The notes: generated by a model from the letters alone, not told the origin. DNA of 64,000 nucleotides from Pseudomonas syringae KCTC 12500 (GCF_000507185.2 NZ_AYTM02000002.1:5119501-5183500), one strand, 5' to 3'. Shown: positions 17,866 to 27,312, counted from the stretch's first letter. Program-made: numbers and translations.

Positions 17866-19193
17866 ATTCGCACAAGGTTGTCTGGCAGGAAGGCATGCTG
17901 CTTCGCCCGCAGCACTTTCAGCATCATGATCGTTACTATGACGATCAGTTGCGGATTCGGACTCGGTTGGCAGGCGCCTACAACTGGGGCTTTACAGCCC
18001 TGGAAATTGATCCGCAATTTCTGGGTTCAGGGCAGATCGTGATTGCCCAGGCCTCGGGCATCCTGCCGGATGGCAGTGTCTTCGATATACGCGGCCATGA
18101 AAGTCCTTTGGCGCTGGATATTCCTCCCAATACTTCAAACGTGTCGGTGTACCTGGCACTGCCGATCATGGCAGGTAATTGCATTGAGTCGCGCAGTCAC
18201 GAACAGCCGGATGTGGTCGCACGGTTTACAAGCTACTCAACGAGCATCCGCGATTCAAACGCGGGTGAAGACCGTTCCACGCCAGTTTTGTGCGCCCGCC
18301 CAGAGTTCCGATTGTTTATGGGGGAGCCCCAGGGAGAGCACACCTACAGCATGCTTAAGGTCTGCCACATTCTGATCTGCAGTCCTGACAAGTCGCTTTC
18401 GCTGGACCTCGAGTTTTCACCTGCCTTTATCAACGCCAGCGGTTCCCGATATGTGATGTCGTGCCTGAGGGAAGTGGCAGGTCTGCTGAATCACCGTGGT
18501 GACGTGATTGCCGAACGTATCGGTGTTCGTGGTCAGGCCAGTGGCGCAGAGGCAAGCGATTTGATGATGTTGCAGCTGATCAATCGCAATGCATTGGTTT
18601 TTCAACACTATCTCAATATTCGAAGCCTCCACCCTGAAGAGCTATACCGCGCACTGCTGTCGCTGTTGGGCGAGTTATCGACATTTGGCGGTGAAAGCAG
18701 ACGTCCTCGATTGGAGGTTACTTATCAGCACAATGACCAGGGCGGCACATTCAGAGGCGTAATGTTCGAGATTCGTCAGATGCTGTCGATGGTTCTCGAA
18801 CAGCAGGCTCAGGAACTGGAGTTGCAGCCTCGACAATATGGAGTTCTGGTTTCGCCTCGGGTGGATCGTGAGCTATTGGGGGATGCCTCATTCATTATTG
18901 CTGCCCGTGCAGATTGCGATGCTGAAGAACTGCGTCTGCGACTGCCTTCGCATCTTAAAGTCGGTTCGGTAGAACGTATTCGCGAGTTGGTGAGCTTGCA
19001 TTTGCCAGGCTTACGCATCAGGCCTCTGCCTGTGGCGCCTCGGCAAATACCGTTTCATGCTGCCAAGAGCTATTTCATTCTCGATGTCGATGACCGGGAG
19101 CAGACCGGGATCGATCAGTCGGGAGGGTTCGCTTTCCATGTATCAGGGGAGTTTCCCGGTCTTGAACTGCAGTTCTGGGCGATCAGAAATTGA
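17862..19193 (+). CDS. tssK: T6SS baseplate protein TssK
   Basis: TssK trimers connect the baseplate to the TssL-TssM membrane complex. The 443-residue protein begins with the classic K-V-V-W-Q-E-G-M-L-L-R-P-Q-H-F-Q-H-H-D-R-Y block, and keeps the LPIMAGN and L-V-S-P-R-V-D-R family segments further on. It overlaps tssJ and tssL by 4 bp each. Nothing unusual in length or composition. Confidence 0.96.
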   Translation: MNSHKVVWQEGMLLRPQHFQHHDRYYDDQLRIRTRLAGAYNWGFTALEIDPQFLGSGQIVIAQASGILPDGSVFDIRGHESPLALDIPPNTSNVSVYLALPIMAGNCIESRSHEQPDVVARFTSYSTSIRDSNAGEDRSTPVLCARPEFRLFMGEPQGEHTYSMLKVCHILICSPDKSLSLDLEFSPAFINASGSRYVMSCLREVAGLLNHRGDVIAERIGVRGQASGAEASDLMMLQLINRNALVFQHYLNIRSLHPEELYRALLSLLGELSTFGGESRRPRLEVTYQHNDQGGTFRGVMFEIRQMLSMVLEQQAQELELQPRQYGVLVSPRVDRELLGDASFIIAARADCDAEELRLRLPSHLKVGSVERIRELVSLHLPGLRIRPLPVAPRQIPFHAAKSYFILDVDDREQTGIDQSGGFAFHVSGEFPGLELQFWAIRN

Positions 19194-20062
19194 ACAGGGT
19201 GGCGGATGTGCAAAGCGGTCTCGAAGATCATGCTGCGTTCGACCGGGACAATACCGAGTCGGGAAGCGGCTACTTCACCGACACCCACCACACGAATCTT
19301 TTCGAAGGTCTGCAGGAGCAGTTGCTCTGCAGCACTCGGCGAGTATCGGAAAGAAAGGCCGGTAGCCACGTCAATCCACTGGTTGCTGCAGCCAGCGAAC
19401 TGCTGGCTCAGGTGGCAAAGCTGGGCGCAGCAGATGACGTTGGGGATATCCATCTTCTGAACGTACAGCTTTCCGACCAGGTGAAACTGTTCGAAGCCAG
19501 GGCAAGGCGAAACGCGATAGCAAACGATCAAATGCTGGCCGCGCGCTATGTACTGTGTACGGTAGTGGATGAAGCTGTGCTGAACACCGTTTGGGGTAGC
19601 CAGAGTGACTGGTCGAAGATCAGTCTGCTAAGCCGCTTTCACAAGGAAACCTTCGGCGGCGAAAAATTCTTTCAACTGCTTGAAAAGCTCTCCGCAAACG
19701 CTTTCAGGCATCTCTCGATGCTCGAGTTGATGTACCTGTGCCTGGCACTCGGTTTTGAGGGGAAGTACCGCTCCCATCGTCGCAATGGCAACGAGCTGGA
19801 AGATATCCGGCATAACCTCTATCTGCAGATAAAACACGTAAGAGGCGACGTTTCGCGAACGCTTTCGCCTCACTGGCAGGGCGCGCGCTCCGGCGCAGCC
19901 GACCGGCTGCGCATTATGCCTGCGTGGCTGGTTGTGTTGTTTACCGCTATAAGCCTGACCGCGCTGTATTGCGGATTTGCCTGGGTACTCGGCGAGCAGC
20001 GTGAGGCCGTACTCAGGCCTTATCAGTCAGCGGATGCGGTAGTCATTGAGCGGCGGTCTTGA
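19190..20062 (+). CDS. tssL: T6SS inner-membrane protein TssL (DotU/IcmH), short form
   Basis: TssL sits in the inner membrane with TssM and recruits the baseplate. The 290-residue protein has a cytoplasmic domain with A-R-Y-V-L-C-T-V-V-D-E-A and W-S-K-I-S-L-L-S-R-F-H-K-E-T-F-G-G-E blocks, the L-Y-L-C-L-A-L-G-F-E-G-K-Y-R pattern, and one C-terminal membrane segment (LVVLFTAISLTALYCGFAWVL, ~245-270). There is no C-terminal OmpA-type peptidoglycan-binding domain, so this is the short form. The start is uncertain: TTG at 19190 overlaps tssK, with GTG alternatives a few codons on. Confidence 0.93.
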   Translation: MNRVADVQSGLEDHAAFDRDNTESGSGYFTDTHHTNLFEGLQEQLLCSTRRVSERKAGSHVNPLVAAASELLAQVAKLGAADDVGDIHLLNVQLSDQVKLFEARARRNAIANDQMLAARYVLCTVVDEAVLNTVWGSQSDWSKISLLSRFHKETFGGEKFFQLLEKLSANAFRHLSMLELMYLCLALGFEGKYRSHRRNGNELEDIRHNLYLQIKHVRGDVSRTLSPHWQGARSGAADRLRIMPAWLVVLFTAISLTALYCGFAWVLGEQREAVLRPYQSADAVVIERRS

Positions 20063-20063
20063 A

Positions 20064-23000
20064 ATGAGAAATGCAGTGAAAATCTTGTTAAAAAAACTCA
20101 TGACGCTATTGGGCAGCAGCTGGTTCTGGTCGCTGCTATTGGTACTGACGCTGGCTGCCTGTATCTGGATATTCGGGCCATTGCTGGCGATGGCTGATAA
20201 CAGGTTCTGGAAGAGTCCCGTTGCGCGCCTTGCAACTATCAGCATGTTGTTGCTGATTTGGGGCCTCGGGGTTGTATTCTTTAACTGGCGCCGCGGCTTG
20301 CAGAAAAGGCAGGCGGAGGAAAGCCCGGCAGGTCAGGAGCATCTGCGTAGAACTGTCGCGGTAGAAAAAGAGCGCCTGGAACTTGTGGGGCGGTTCAGGG
20401 ATGCCTTGCGCGTGCTCAAGGATTCGGACCTGTACGGCGTATTGGGTACTCGGGGCCGGAATGAGCTGCCATGGTATGCAGTGATCGGCCCCAAAGGTAG
20501 CGGCAAGACCAGTCTGCTGGATTTTTCCGGGCTCGATTTTCCCTTGGACAGGCGCGGGCGCAGGTTGACGCACGATATGCGCAGCACCAGTAGTTGTGGC
20601 TGGTATTTCACTGAGCAGGCAGTTCTGCTGGACACATCCGGGCGCTATTTTGAGCAGCCCGTGCCCGAGGTCGACGGCAGTGCATGGACCACGTTATTGG
20701 AGTTGTTGCGAGGCCGCCACCGCGCGCATCCACTCAGCGGGGTGCTGGTAACACTGCCAGTCGACACTTTGTTTGACGAGCACGACAAGCGTCTGGAGAA
20801 AATCGCCGAAGACGTGCGGGCTCGCCTGGACGACATATTTCATCAGTTGCATGTCGATGTGCCGGTTTACCTGGTACTGACCAAAGCCGACTCGGTTGCA
20901 GGCTTCGACGCCTTTTTCGATCAACTCTCCCGGGAAGAAAGTGAACAGGTCCTGGGCACTACGTTCCGGCAGGGCGAGCAAGGCAGTGACGTCGATGTTC
21001 TTGGCAAGGCGTTCGATGCCTTGCTGCAACGCCTTGGCAGTCAGGTTATCACTCGCATTCATCAGGAGCGGGACAGCCGACGCCGTGGCGAAATGCTTGA
21101 GTTCCCCAACCAGCTTGGAGGCATCGCGTATCGACTGAGCGTCTTTGTCGAGCTGGCATTTTCCGGAAATCGCTATCAGCGTGCCAGTCAGTTTCGTGGA
21201 TTTTACCTGACCCGAGCGCCGCAATTTCTTCAGAATGATCAGCCCTCTGACAGGGAAAGCGACACCGGATCACCGAACCGCTATCTCGGGAAAGCTCGGT
21301 TTATTCATGATCTGCTACGGCATGTGATTTTCCCTGAGGCCGATCTCGCGATTTTCGATAAAACAGCACGCCGAAAGATTCAGTGGCGTCAGCGGGGTAT
21401 GTGTTGCGCGGCGTTGTTGTTCTTGTCTGTGTTCGGTGTGCTGTGGGCGACCGGTTTCAGTGCCAATCATGATCGGCTGGAAAGGCTGCGTGTTCTGGGC
21501 GAGCAATGGGCCCACCAAAGATCATCACTGGGCGCCGAGGACGATCTGCTGACGGTCCTTGATAGCTTGAACACGCTTTATCTGGCGGTTCGCGTATTTC
21601 CGGAAGGCGATGAGGTCGGGCTGTATGAACGCAGTGGCCTCTATCAGGGCAAGCCTGCCAACGATGTTCTGAGGCGCACCTATCATGCGGAGCTGCAGAG
21701 GCAGTTGCTGCCACGCGTGGCCCACATGATCGAGGCGCGCATAATGGCTAGTCTGGGGGATCGCGAGCAGTTGCTGGATAGCCTGCGTGCCTACCTGATG
21801 CTGGTCAAGGACGAGCACCGGGAACCCTCTGCGCTGAAAGCGTGGGTAGCGACCGACTGGTCAGTTCGTTATATCGGTCATGCGCAGGCTCAGAACCAGC
21901 TGACTCAGCATTTCGAACGTCTGCTTGCTCAGTCCTTTGCCTACCCTGTAAACGACGCGTTAGTGGCACAGGCTCGACAGGTTCTGCGCAACGAGTCCTT
22001 TGCCAGCGTCGTTTATCGAGTATTGCGCGAAAGGGCAAGTACACTCCCGGACTACAGTCTGGCCCACCACGTCGGCCCTCAGGCAGGTTTACTGGCGGGT
22101 ACTGACTACCGAATTCCCGGGCTCTACACCCGCCATGGTTATGAGCAGTATTTCGTCACTCGTGGCACGGGTTTAGTGACCGAACTCATGCATGACAACT
22201 GGGTTCTGGGTGAAGGCGCGCAGTTCGATGCACAACAGCTGCGGGTGCTGATGGTCGAGCTGGAAAAGCTCTATTTCCGGGATTATGCCGATTATTGGGC
22301 CGAAGCGATCGGACGGGTTTCGCTGCAACCCTTCGAGGGGCCTGGTGCGGCTGCTGTGCAGATGGCCGGGCTGACGGCAGCCCATTCACCGTTGTTGCAA
22401 TTACTGATCGAAGTACGTGACAACACTCTTTTTCCGGTCCTTGCAGACAGTCTCGACGCAATGAAGGCTGAAGCTGATAAGGCTGTATCGCGACCATCGC
22501 CAGTTACTCAAGTGGCCGCGATTGGCGATAAAGTTGAGCAGACGGTGACCGTCAGTCTGCCCGGGACGGCAAAGAAATCGTTGCAGCGCCGTTTTGATCC
22601 CTTACACCGTTTACTGGACGGGGATAATGGTCCGACTCCCGAACTGATTGCCGCATTGAACGCGATCAATGAGTTGCAGATGCAAATGGCTGCTTTGGGG
22701 CGCTCAGGTCAGCCCGATCTTGCTGCCTACGAAATGGCAAAGGGACGGATGTCTGGACAGCGGGATGCACTGAGCAACCTGCGCAACGCGGCGACCGGTC
22801 TGGCGCAGCCTCTGGGCGGGTTGTTCAATACGCTTGCGGAGGACACCTGGAGCTTCGTGCTGTATCAGTCTCATCGGTACCTCAACCAGCGCTACAAGGC
22901 CGAGCTTTACAGTTTCTATGAGCAGTCTCTCGACAAGCGCTATCCGTTTCATGCACACAGCAGCAGTGATGTGGCGCTTAATGATTTTCGCGAGTTCTTC

Positions 23001-23579
23001 GGCTCGCAGGGGATAGCCGAGCGCTTCTTTGATAATTACCTGAAACCTTTCGTCAATGGTGATCCGGGGCGATACAAACTGCGCAGCATTGACGGCTACA
23101 GCCTGCCCATGAGCCGTGCTTATCTGGATCAGATGGCGGGTGTGCATCGAATCCGCAAAAGTTTCTTTGCCCATCGTACGCCAGAACCGCAGGTGCAGTT
23201 TTTCCTTGAACCCTATACGCTCGACCCAAATGTTCGCCGCGCAGAGTTCCGGCTAGGCGAGCAGTCACTGGAGTATCGGCATGGCCCCATCGTTCCGACC
23301 TTGTTCAAATGGCCTGCTGATGCTGAAGAGGGGCGTACGAGTCTGGTGATGGAAGGGATGGTTGGCAGGCCACTGGGGATTGAAAAAAACACCGGTCCCT
23401 GGTCGCTGTTTCGCCTTCTGGAGCTGATGCAGATCGAGCCTTTGAAAGGGCGCGATGTTCTGCTGCTCAAGGCCGACGTGGGCGGTATGCGCGCCAACTA
23501 TCTTTTGTCGAGCCAGCGGGCACCCAATCCGTTTGATATGAGTGCGTTGCGCGATTTTCGTATGCCTGCGCAGCTTTGA
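20064..23579 (+). CDS. tssM: T6SS inner-membrane protein TssM (IcmF)
   Basis: TssM spans from the inner membrane to TssJ and forms the trans-envelope channel. The 1171-residue protein has two N-terminal membrane segments (~12-35, ~50-75), a cytoplasmic NTPase-like domain with Walker A GPKGSGKTS (~142), a third membrane segment (~445-465) and a long periplasmic part ending in an IcmF C-terminal beta domain (~1030-1165). The ATG at 20064 follows the tssL stop by one base; the upstream TTG is less likely. It is the last gene of the rightward T6SS operon, followed by a hairpin at 23619-23646. Confidence 0.95.
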   Translation: MRNAVKILLKKLMTLLGSSWFWSLLLVLTLAACIWIFGPLLAMADNRFWKSPVARLATISMLLLIWGLGVVFFNWRRGLQKRQAEESPAGQEHLRRTVAVEKERLELVGRFRDALRVLKDSDLYGVLGTRGRNELPWYAVIGPKGSGKTSLLDFSGLDFPLDRRGRRLTHDMRSTSSCGWYFTEQAVLLDTSGRYFEQPVPEVDGSAWTTLLELLRGRHRAHPLSGVLVTLPVDTLFDEHDKRLEKIAEDVRARLDDIFHQLHVDVPVYLVLTKADSVAGFDAFFDQLSREESEQVLGTTFRQGEQGSDVDVLGKAFDALLQRLGSQVITRIHQERDSRRRGEMLEFPNQLGGIAYRLSVFVELAFSGNRYQRASQFRGFYLTRAPQFLQNDQPSDRESDTGSPNRYLGKARFIHDLLRHVIFPEADLAIFDKTARRKIQWRQRGMCCAALLFLSVFGVLWATGFSANHDRLERLRVLGEQWAHQRSSLGAEDDLLTVLDSLNTLYLAVRVFPEGDEVGLYERSGLYQGKPANDVLRRTYHAELQRQLLPRVAHMIEARIMASLGDREQLLDSLRAYLMLVKDEHREPSALKAWVATDWSVRYIGHAQAQNQLTQHFERLLAQSFAYPVNDALVAQARQVLRNESFASVVYRVLRERASTLPDYSLAHHVGPQAGLLAGTDYRIPGLYTRHGYEQYFVTRGTGLVTELMHDNWVLGEGAQFDAQQLRVLMVELEKLYFRDYADYWAEAIGRVSLQPFEGPGAAAVQMAGLTAAHSPLLQLLIEVRDNTLFPVLADSLDAMKAEADKAVSRPSPVTQVAAIGDKVEQTVTVSLPGTAKKSLQRRFDPLHRLLDGDNGPTPELIAALNAINELQMQMAALGRSGQPDLAAYEMAKGRMSGQRDALSNLRNAATGLAQPLGGLFNTLAEDTWSFVLYQSHRYLNQRYKAELYSFYEQSLDKRYPFHAHSSSDVALNDFREFFGSQGIAERFFDNYLKPFVNGDPGRYKLRSIDGYSLPMSRAYLDQMAGVHRIRKSFFAHRTPEPQVQFFLEPYTLDPNVRRAEFRLGEQSLEYRHGPIVPTLFKWPADAEEGRTSLVMEGMVGRPLGIEKNTGPWSLFRLLELMQIEPLKGRDVLLLKADVGGMRANYLLSSQRAPNPFDMSALRDFRMPAQL

Positions 23580-23605
23580 TGCCAGTTAATGAACTGTAAT
23601 GCTGA

Positions 23606-23767
23606 TTAATAGAAAGGGCCTTGCATGAGTTTGCAGCCATGCAAGGTCTATCTGCATTGCCGCATACCCATGATCAACACAGGTTCTACGCCAAGCGCGG
23701 TTGGCGGGTTCTGGAGCGTATTGAGGCGTGGGGCAAGGAGCGTTATCTGATGTCGCAGGATCTTTAG
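23606..23767 (+). pseudogene. C-terminal remnant of a GNAT acetyltransferase
   Basis: The frame from 23606 to a TAG at 23767 encodes 53 residues without a good start: L-I-E-R-A-L-H-E-F-A-A, then an H-T-H-D-Q-H-R-F-Y-A-K-R-G-W stretch and V-L-E-R-I-E-A-W-G-K. The Q-x-F-Y-x-x-x-G-W and E-R motifs are the typical last strand and helix of a GNAT N-acetyltransferase. The catalytic N-terminal two thirds is missing, so it is a dead fragment directly after tssM. It may mark where the T6SS island joined older sequence. Confidence 0.6.
23619..23646 (+). terminator. Hairpin after tssM
   Basis: CCTTGCATG and CATGCAAGG form a perfect 9-bp stem with a 10-base loop, 40 bp after the tssM stop. No T-run follows, so Rho-independent termination is not obvious; it may stabilise or end the long T6SS transcript. 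It lies inside the GNAT remnant. Confidence 0.35.
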
Positions 23768-23830
23768 AGGTCCTGTGTTGCATCGGCATTCGGAGCGTTT
23801 ATCGATACAGGGATGAGTCTTGCGTTCAGG

Positions 23831-23847
23831 GTGACGCGGAGCGTCAC
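23831..23847. repeat. Short palindromic intergenic repeat (REP-like)
   Basis: GTGACGCGGAGCGTCAC is a perfect 7-bp stem with a GGA loop, followed by a GC-rich tail to about 23880. Elements of this form (GACGC-GGA-GCGTC) are scattered in P. syringae-group intergenic regions; that statement is from memory, not a search. It lies between the GNAT remnant and the convergent phosphodiesterase gene. Confidence 0.5.
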
Positions 23848-23938
23848 GAACTGCATTCCCATGCGGAGCCTGGGGACGATAATCATTGCTCGAAACCCCG
23901 TTTTTGCGTGAAGGAATACGCAGCCTTAGCCCTGTGTT

Positions 23939-24397
23939 TCAGTCAACCAGCTGCACCAGACTCGGCTCAATCGCATCCGGACTCACCTCAAGCAGCGCCA
24001 GCGTCACCGGTAGTTTGAAACGCCGCCGTCCGGCGCTGCCCGGATTCAGGTACAGCGTGTCGCCGCGCCAGTCGATGAGGGGTTTGTGCGAGTGGCCGGT
24101 CACGACCAGTTTCACGCTGTCATCAACTAGCGCTGGAACGTCGGCGATGTCGTGGACCAGCAGGACTTGCCAGCCGTCGATGTCGAAGCGCAGGTGATCG
24201 GCGATGGGTTTTGCCCAGTCTGCATCCATGTCGTTGTTGCCGCGCACGATGTGCAGCGGGGCGATGGCGGTCAGTTGCTCGACGATATCCTGGCTGCCGA
24301 TGTCACCGGCATGGATGATCTGTGCGCAGCCCTGTAGCGCAGCGATGGCTTCAGGACGGAGCAGTCCGTGGGTGTCGGAAATTACACCAACTTTCAT
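23939..24397 (-). CDS. YfcE/MJ0936-family metallophosphoesterase
   Basis: A 152-residue calcineurin-like phosphodiesterase. Metal-binding motifs are visible in order: S-D-T-H-G (~7-11), H-A-G-D-I-G (~35-40), G-N-N-D (~58-61), H-D-I (~84-86) and G-H-S-H (~104-107). These are the conserved di-metal residues of the YfcE family, which hydrolyses phosphodiesters in vitro; the physiological substrate is usually unknown. The frame opens 29 codons earlier, but ATG 24397 (M-K-V-G-V-I-S-D-T-H) gives the family start. It appears to be a single gene. Confidence 0.88.
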   Translation of the reverse strand: MKVGVISDTHGLLRPEAIAALQGCAQIIHAGDIGSQDIVEQLTAIAPLHIVRGNNDMDADWAKPIADHLRFDIDGWQVLLVHDIADVPALVDDSVKLVVTGHSHKPLIDWRGDTLYLNPGSAGRRRFKLPVTLALLEVSPDAIEPSLVQLVD

Positions 24398-24519
24398 ACG
24401 GGGCCTCGGTCTGCGGCGGGGGAGTGGTGCAGTGTAACCCGTTGAGTTTGAATGGTTGACAGGCGAACGCAGTCTGCGACGCATGAGACGTTCTCGCGCG
24501 TCGCAGCCTCAAGCCCTTG

Positions 24520-25536
24520 TCAGGCCTGATCGACTTTGATCACTACCTTGCCAAATGCACCTCTGGCCAAGTGTTGATAAGCCTCGCGAGCCTGTTCGAA
24601 AGGGTAAACGTGATCGATCACCGGACGAATTTTATGCTCGTTGAGAAACGCGTTCATCCGCTCAAACGACGAGCGAGGTGCTACGGCAATGCCGCGGAAG
24701 GTGGTCTGACGGAAGATCATCGGCATCAGGTTCAGTGCCGAGGTCTGGCCGGTCAGGAAACCAATCTGCGCGATGCGCCCGCCTGCCTTGGTTGCAGCAA
24801 TCGACTGGTTGATGCCGTCGCCGCCTGCCACGTCCAGCAAAAGGTCGACCCCGTTGCCATCGGTGAGTTTGAGGACTTCGTCTGCCCACTCGGGATGGGT
24901 TCGATAATTCACTCCAGCGACTGTCCCCAGCGCCTTCATTGCGTGCAGATTCTCATCCTTGCTGGAGGTCGCAATGACGTTGGCACCCAATGCCGTCGCG
25001 ATCTGAGCGGCAAAGATCGACACGCCGCCTGAGCCTTGCACAAGGACGGTCTGTCCAGCTTCTACCTGACCGAAATCAACCAGCGCATACCACGCCGTCA
25101 ATGCGGCAATCGGCAATGTAGCGGCTTCTTCATCCGACATGGCATCGGGTGCACGGACTGCACTTTGTTCATGAATGATCATGTAGGCGGCCAAGCCGCC
25201 CGGCAAAGGCGAGCCGAAACAATAGTCCGGTTCGTCCGGGCCTGGAGGGCCATCGATCCAGCGTGAGTAGAGGTGCGAGTTCACTCGATCGCCTACCGCA
25301 AAGCGACTGACGCCTTCGCCTACCGCCACAACAGTACCCGCTGCATCGCTGACCGGAATGAGTGGCTTGGGAACGCGATGCGGTTCATAGATGCCGTCGA
25401 CAATCGCTTTGTCACGGAAGTTGAGCGATACAGCACCGACTTTGATCAGCAGTTCACCCGCTTTGGGAACTGGCGTTTCAGCGTCTCCAAGAACCAGATT
25501 TTCGAGCCCGAAGTCTTTTAACAGCCACGCTTTCAT
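24520..25536 (-). CDS. Zinc-type alcohol dehydrogenase-like NAD(P)-dependent oxidoreductase
   Basis: A 338-residue medium-chain dehydrogenase/reductase. It has the GroES-like N-domain (S-L-N-F-R-D, ~37-42; G-E-G-V-S-R-F-A-V-G-D-R-V, ~73-85) and a Rossmann domain with the nucleotide motif V-Q-G-S-G-G-V-S (~167-174) and D-V-A-G-G. The cysteines that bind catalytic and structural zinc in true ADHs are missing, which points to a quinone-oxidoreductase-like enzyme. The divergent LysR gene (25703) shares its 166-bp upstream region and is a likely regulator. The substrate is unknown. Confidence 0.85.
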   Translation of the reverse strand: MKAWLLKDFGLENLVLGDAETPVPKAGELLIKVGAVSLNFRDKAIVDGIYEPHRVPKPLIPVSDAAGTVVAVGEGVSRFAVGDRVNSHLYSRWIDGPPGPDEPDYCFGSPLPGGLAAYMIIHEQSAVRAPDAMSDEEAATLPIAALTAWYALVDFGQVEAGQTVLVQGSGGVSIFAAQIATALGANVIATSSKDENLHAMKALGTVAGVNYRTHPEWADEVLKLTDGNGVDLLLDVAGGDGINQSIAATKAGGRIAQIGFLTGQTSALNLMPMIFRQTTFRGIAVAPRSSFERMNAFLNEHKIRPVIDHVYPFEQAREAYQHLARGAFGKVVIKVDQA

Positions 25537-25702
25537 TTAATGTCTCCAGCAAATCATGTGGGGGCGCACAGGGGCATCTGCCTTGTAGCCGCTGAGGTCA
25601 TTGTTGGTAAAACGCTGTTGCAGATAAATGGGCGGAAATCGACAGGATTGTTATCCTGCGAGGCAACAATGGCTCGGTTTGTGTTTCTGGGGGGATTCGT
25701 CG

Positions 25703-26620
25703 GTGGACCTTTTACAGTCGATGCAGGTGTTCGTGAAACTTGCCGAACTGGGCAGTTTTACCAAAGTGGCGGATGCCACGCAGGTCGGGCGTCCACATGT
25801 GACCCGGATCATTCAGGACCTTGAAGCATCATTGGATGTTCGACTGTTTCAACGTACGACCCGCAGCGTCAAACTCACTGCGGAAGGTCAGCGTTTTTAC
25901 GAGCGAGTTAAGAACAATCTGGCTGATCTTGCCGAAACCACCTCCATGTTCGACCGAAACGGCTCGACGCTGCGGGGGCGGCTTCGGATCGATATTCCTG
26001 CGGCTTTCAGCCAGCGTAGTTTCATGGAAAGCCTGAAAGGATTTACTCGGGCATTCCCCGACATAGAGCTGGCGCTGGGGGTAACGGACCGCACGGTGGA
26101 TCTGGTCGCAGAGGGTATCGACTGCGCACTGCGCATCGGAGAGCTGCCCGATTCAAGTCTGGTGGTCAGGGAAATAGGCAGGGCTACGATGGTGACCTGC
26201 GCCGCGCCTTCTTACCTGCAAGCTTTCGGCACACCCGAGACGCTGGACGAGCTGGCAGGCCATTGTGGTGTCAGTTTTCTGTCTGGCCAGAGCAACCGGC
26301 CTTTACCTTGGCATTTCTCGTTGAATGGCGACGATTTTGCTTTGCCACCGCGTGGCGGCATCACTGTCAACGAGTCCAATGCCTATGTGCAGTGCGGGCT
26401 TGCGGGGTTCGGTATTCTTCAGGCCCCGGGCATTGCGGTGGAGTCATTTCTGGCTAGCGGAGAGCTGGTCGAGGTACTTGAGAAATTTCGCCCGTTGCCG
26501 CGTCCGGTGTCTGTGCTGTATCCGAGCCGCACGCATCTGGCCCCACAGGTACAAGCATTCATCGCCTGGCTGAGAGAGCATTTTCCAAAGCTCCATCTTC
26601 GTTGGTTTGATGTGCGCTGA
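25703..26620 (+). CDS. LysR-family transcriptional regulator
   Basis: A 305-residue LysR regulator: an N-terminal winged HTH (Q-S-M-Q-V-F-V-K-L-A-E-L-G-S-F-T-K-V-A, ~5-60) and a C-terminal substrate-binding fold (~90-295) with the L-R-I-D-I-P-A entry strand. The GTG at 25703 follows a GGGGGG ribosome site; an in-frame upstream extension to 25628 is unlikely to be coding. It is divergent from the oxidoreductase at 24520-25536 and probably controls it. Confidence 0.92.
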   Translation: MDLLQSMQVFVKLAELGSFTKVADATQVGRPHVTRIIQDLEASLDVRLFQRTTRSVKLTAEGQRFYERVKNNLADLAETTSMFDRNGSTLRGRLRIDIPAAFSQRSFMESLKGFTRAFPDIELALGVTDRTVDLVAEGIDCALRIGELPDSSLVVREIGRATMVTCAAPSYLQAFGTPETLDELAGHCGVSFLSGQSNRPLPWHFSLNGDDFALPPRGGITVNESNAYVQCGLAGFGILQAPGIAVESFLASGELVEVLEKFRPLPRPVSVLYPSRTHLAPQVQAFIAWLREHFPKLHLRWFDVR

Positions 26621-26678
26621 AACACGAGCAGCAGGGTAGAGAAGCGCCTCTTTGCAAGACGCTTCCGGGCAAGCGAGG

Positions 26679-27312
26679 TCAACCGCACCCAAGCGCCAAT
26701 ACCAGCCGCTCCAGTCCGATGCCAAACCCGGCACCCTCTCGATAGGCACCGCCGCCGACCACTTGTTGCTGCGCACCCAGGCGCGAACAACGTACCTCGA
26801 AGCCGTTGCCTTCCAGGTAGTAGCTCAGGCCCCGTTTCACGGCGGTATTGAGTTCATAGTCCAGGCCCAGCGAATCCAGAAAGCCTGTGCAGATGGCCTG
26901 GCTGCGCAGCAACGCTTGCTGCGGCGACGGGCCAAGGATCTCCAGTCCCAGCTGGGTGAATTCGCGGTAGCGTCCGGCTTGCGGGCGCTCGTAGCGATAA
27001 CAGCGTGCCACGTAGAAAAACATTGCTTCACGTCGCCCCTCAAGCAGCGCTTCGCTGCGCTCCTGAAACAGCGCCGTGGCTTCGGGTATCAGGCAACAGG
27101 GGCGTCCGGCCTTGTCCTCGAAGGCCCACATCTGGCCGATGATTTCGCTGCCGCCGGCTTTTTCGATAAAGGTGTCCTGGCCCCATAAGGCCGGCACTAT
27201 CGCTTCCTCAGCTCCGGCTTCGATGAAGATAGCTCCGGAAACGGTTTTCTGTGTCACGCAGGGTTGCTGCTTCTGTTCCGGTCACGATGCGGGTTCCGCG
27301 TAGCATGGTCAT
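26679..27312 (-). pseudogene. Histidyl-tRNA-synthetase-like (HisZ-like) catalytic-core protein, frameshifted near 27215
   Basis: Two overlapping frames together encode about 210 residues of a short class II synthetase paralogue. The first frame, from ATG 27312 behind a CTGGAG site, reads M-L-R-G-T-R-I-V-T-G and R-F-R-S-Y-L-H-R-S, then stops. The second continues G-A-E-E-A-I-V-P-A-L-W-G, with class II motif 2 (R-C-Y-R-Y-E-R-P, then Y-R-E-F-T-Q-L-G-L-E) and motif 3 (G-I-G-L-E-R-L). Length 634 bp is one more than a multiple of three, consistent with one extra C in the CCGG at about 27214-27217. The anticodon-binding domain is absent, as in HisZ-like paralogues. Either a real inactivation or a sequencing error; a GTG at 27257 could still start the second frame. 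It is preceded by a His-rich leader and terminator. Confidence 0.72.

Noticed and set aside
26621..26678. Hairpin GAAGCG ... CGCTTC between LysR and HisRS-like genes
   Set aside because: Only six base pairs with a long loop and no T-run; not enough for a terminator call.
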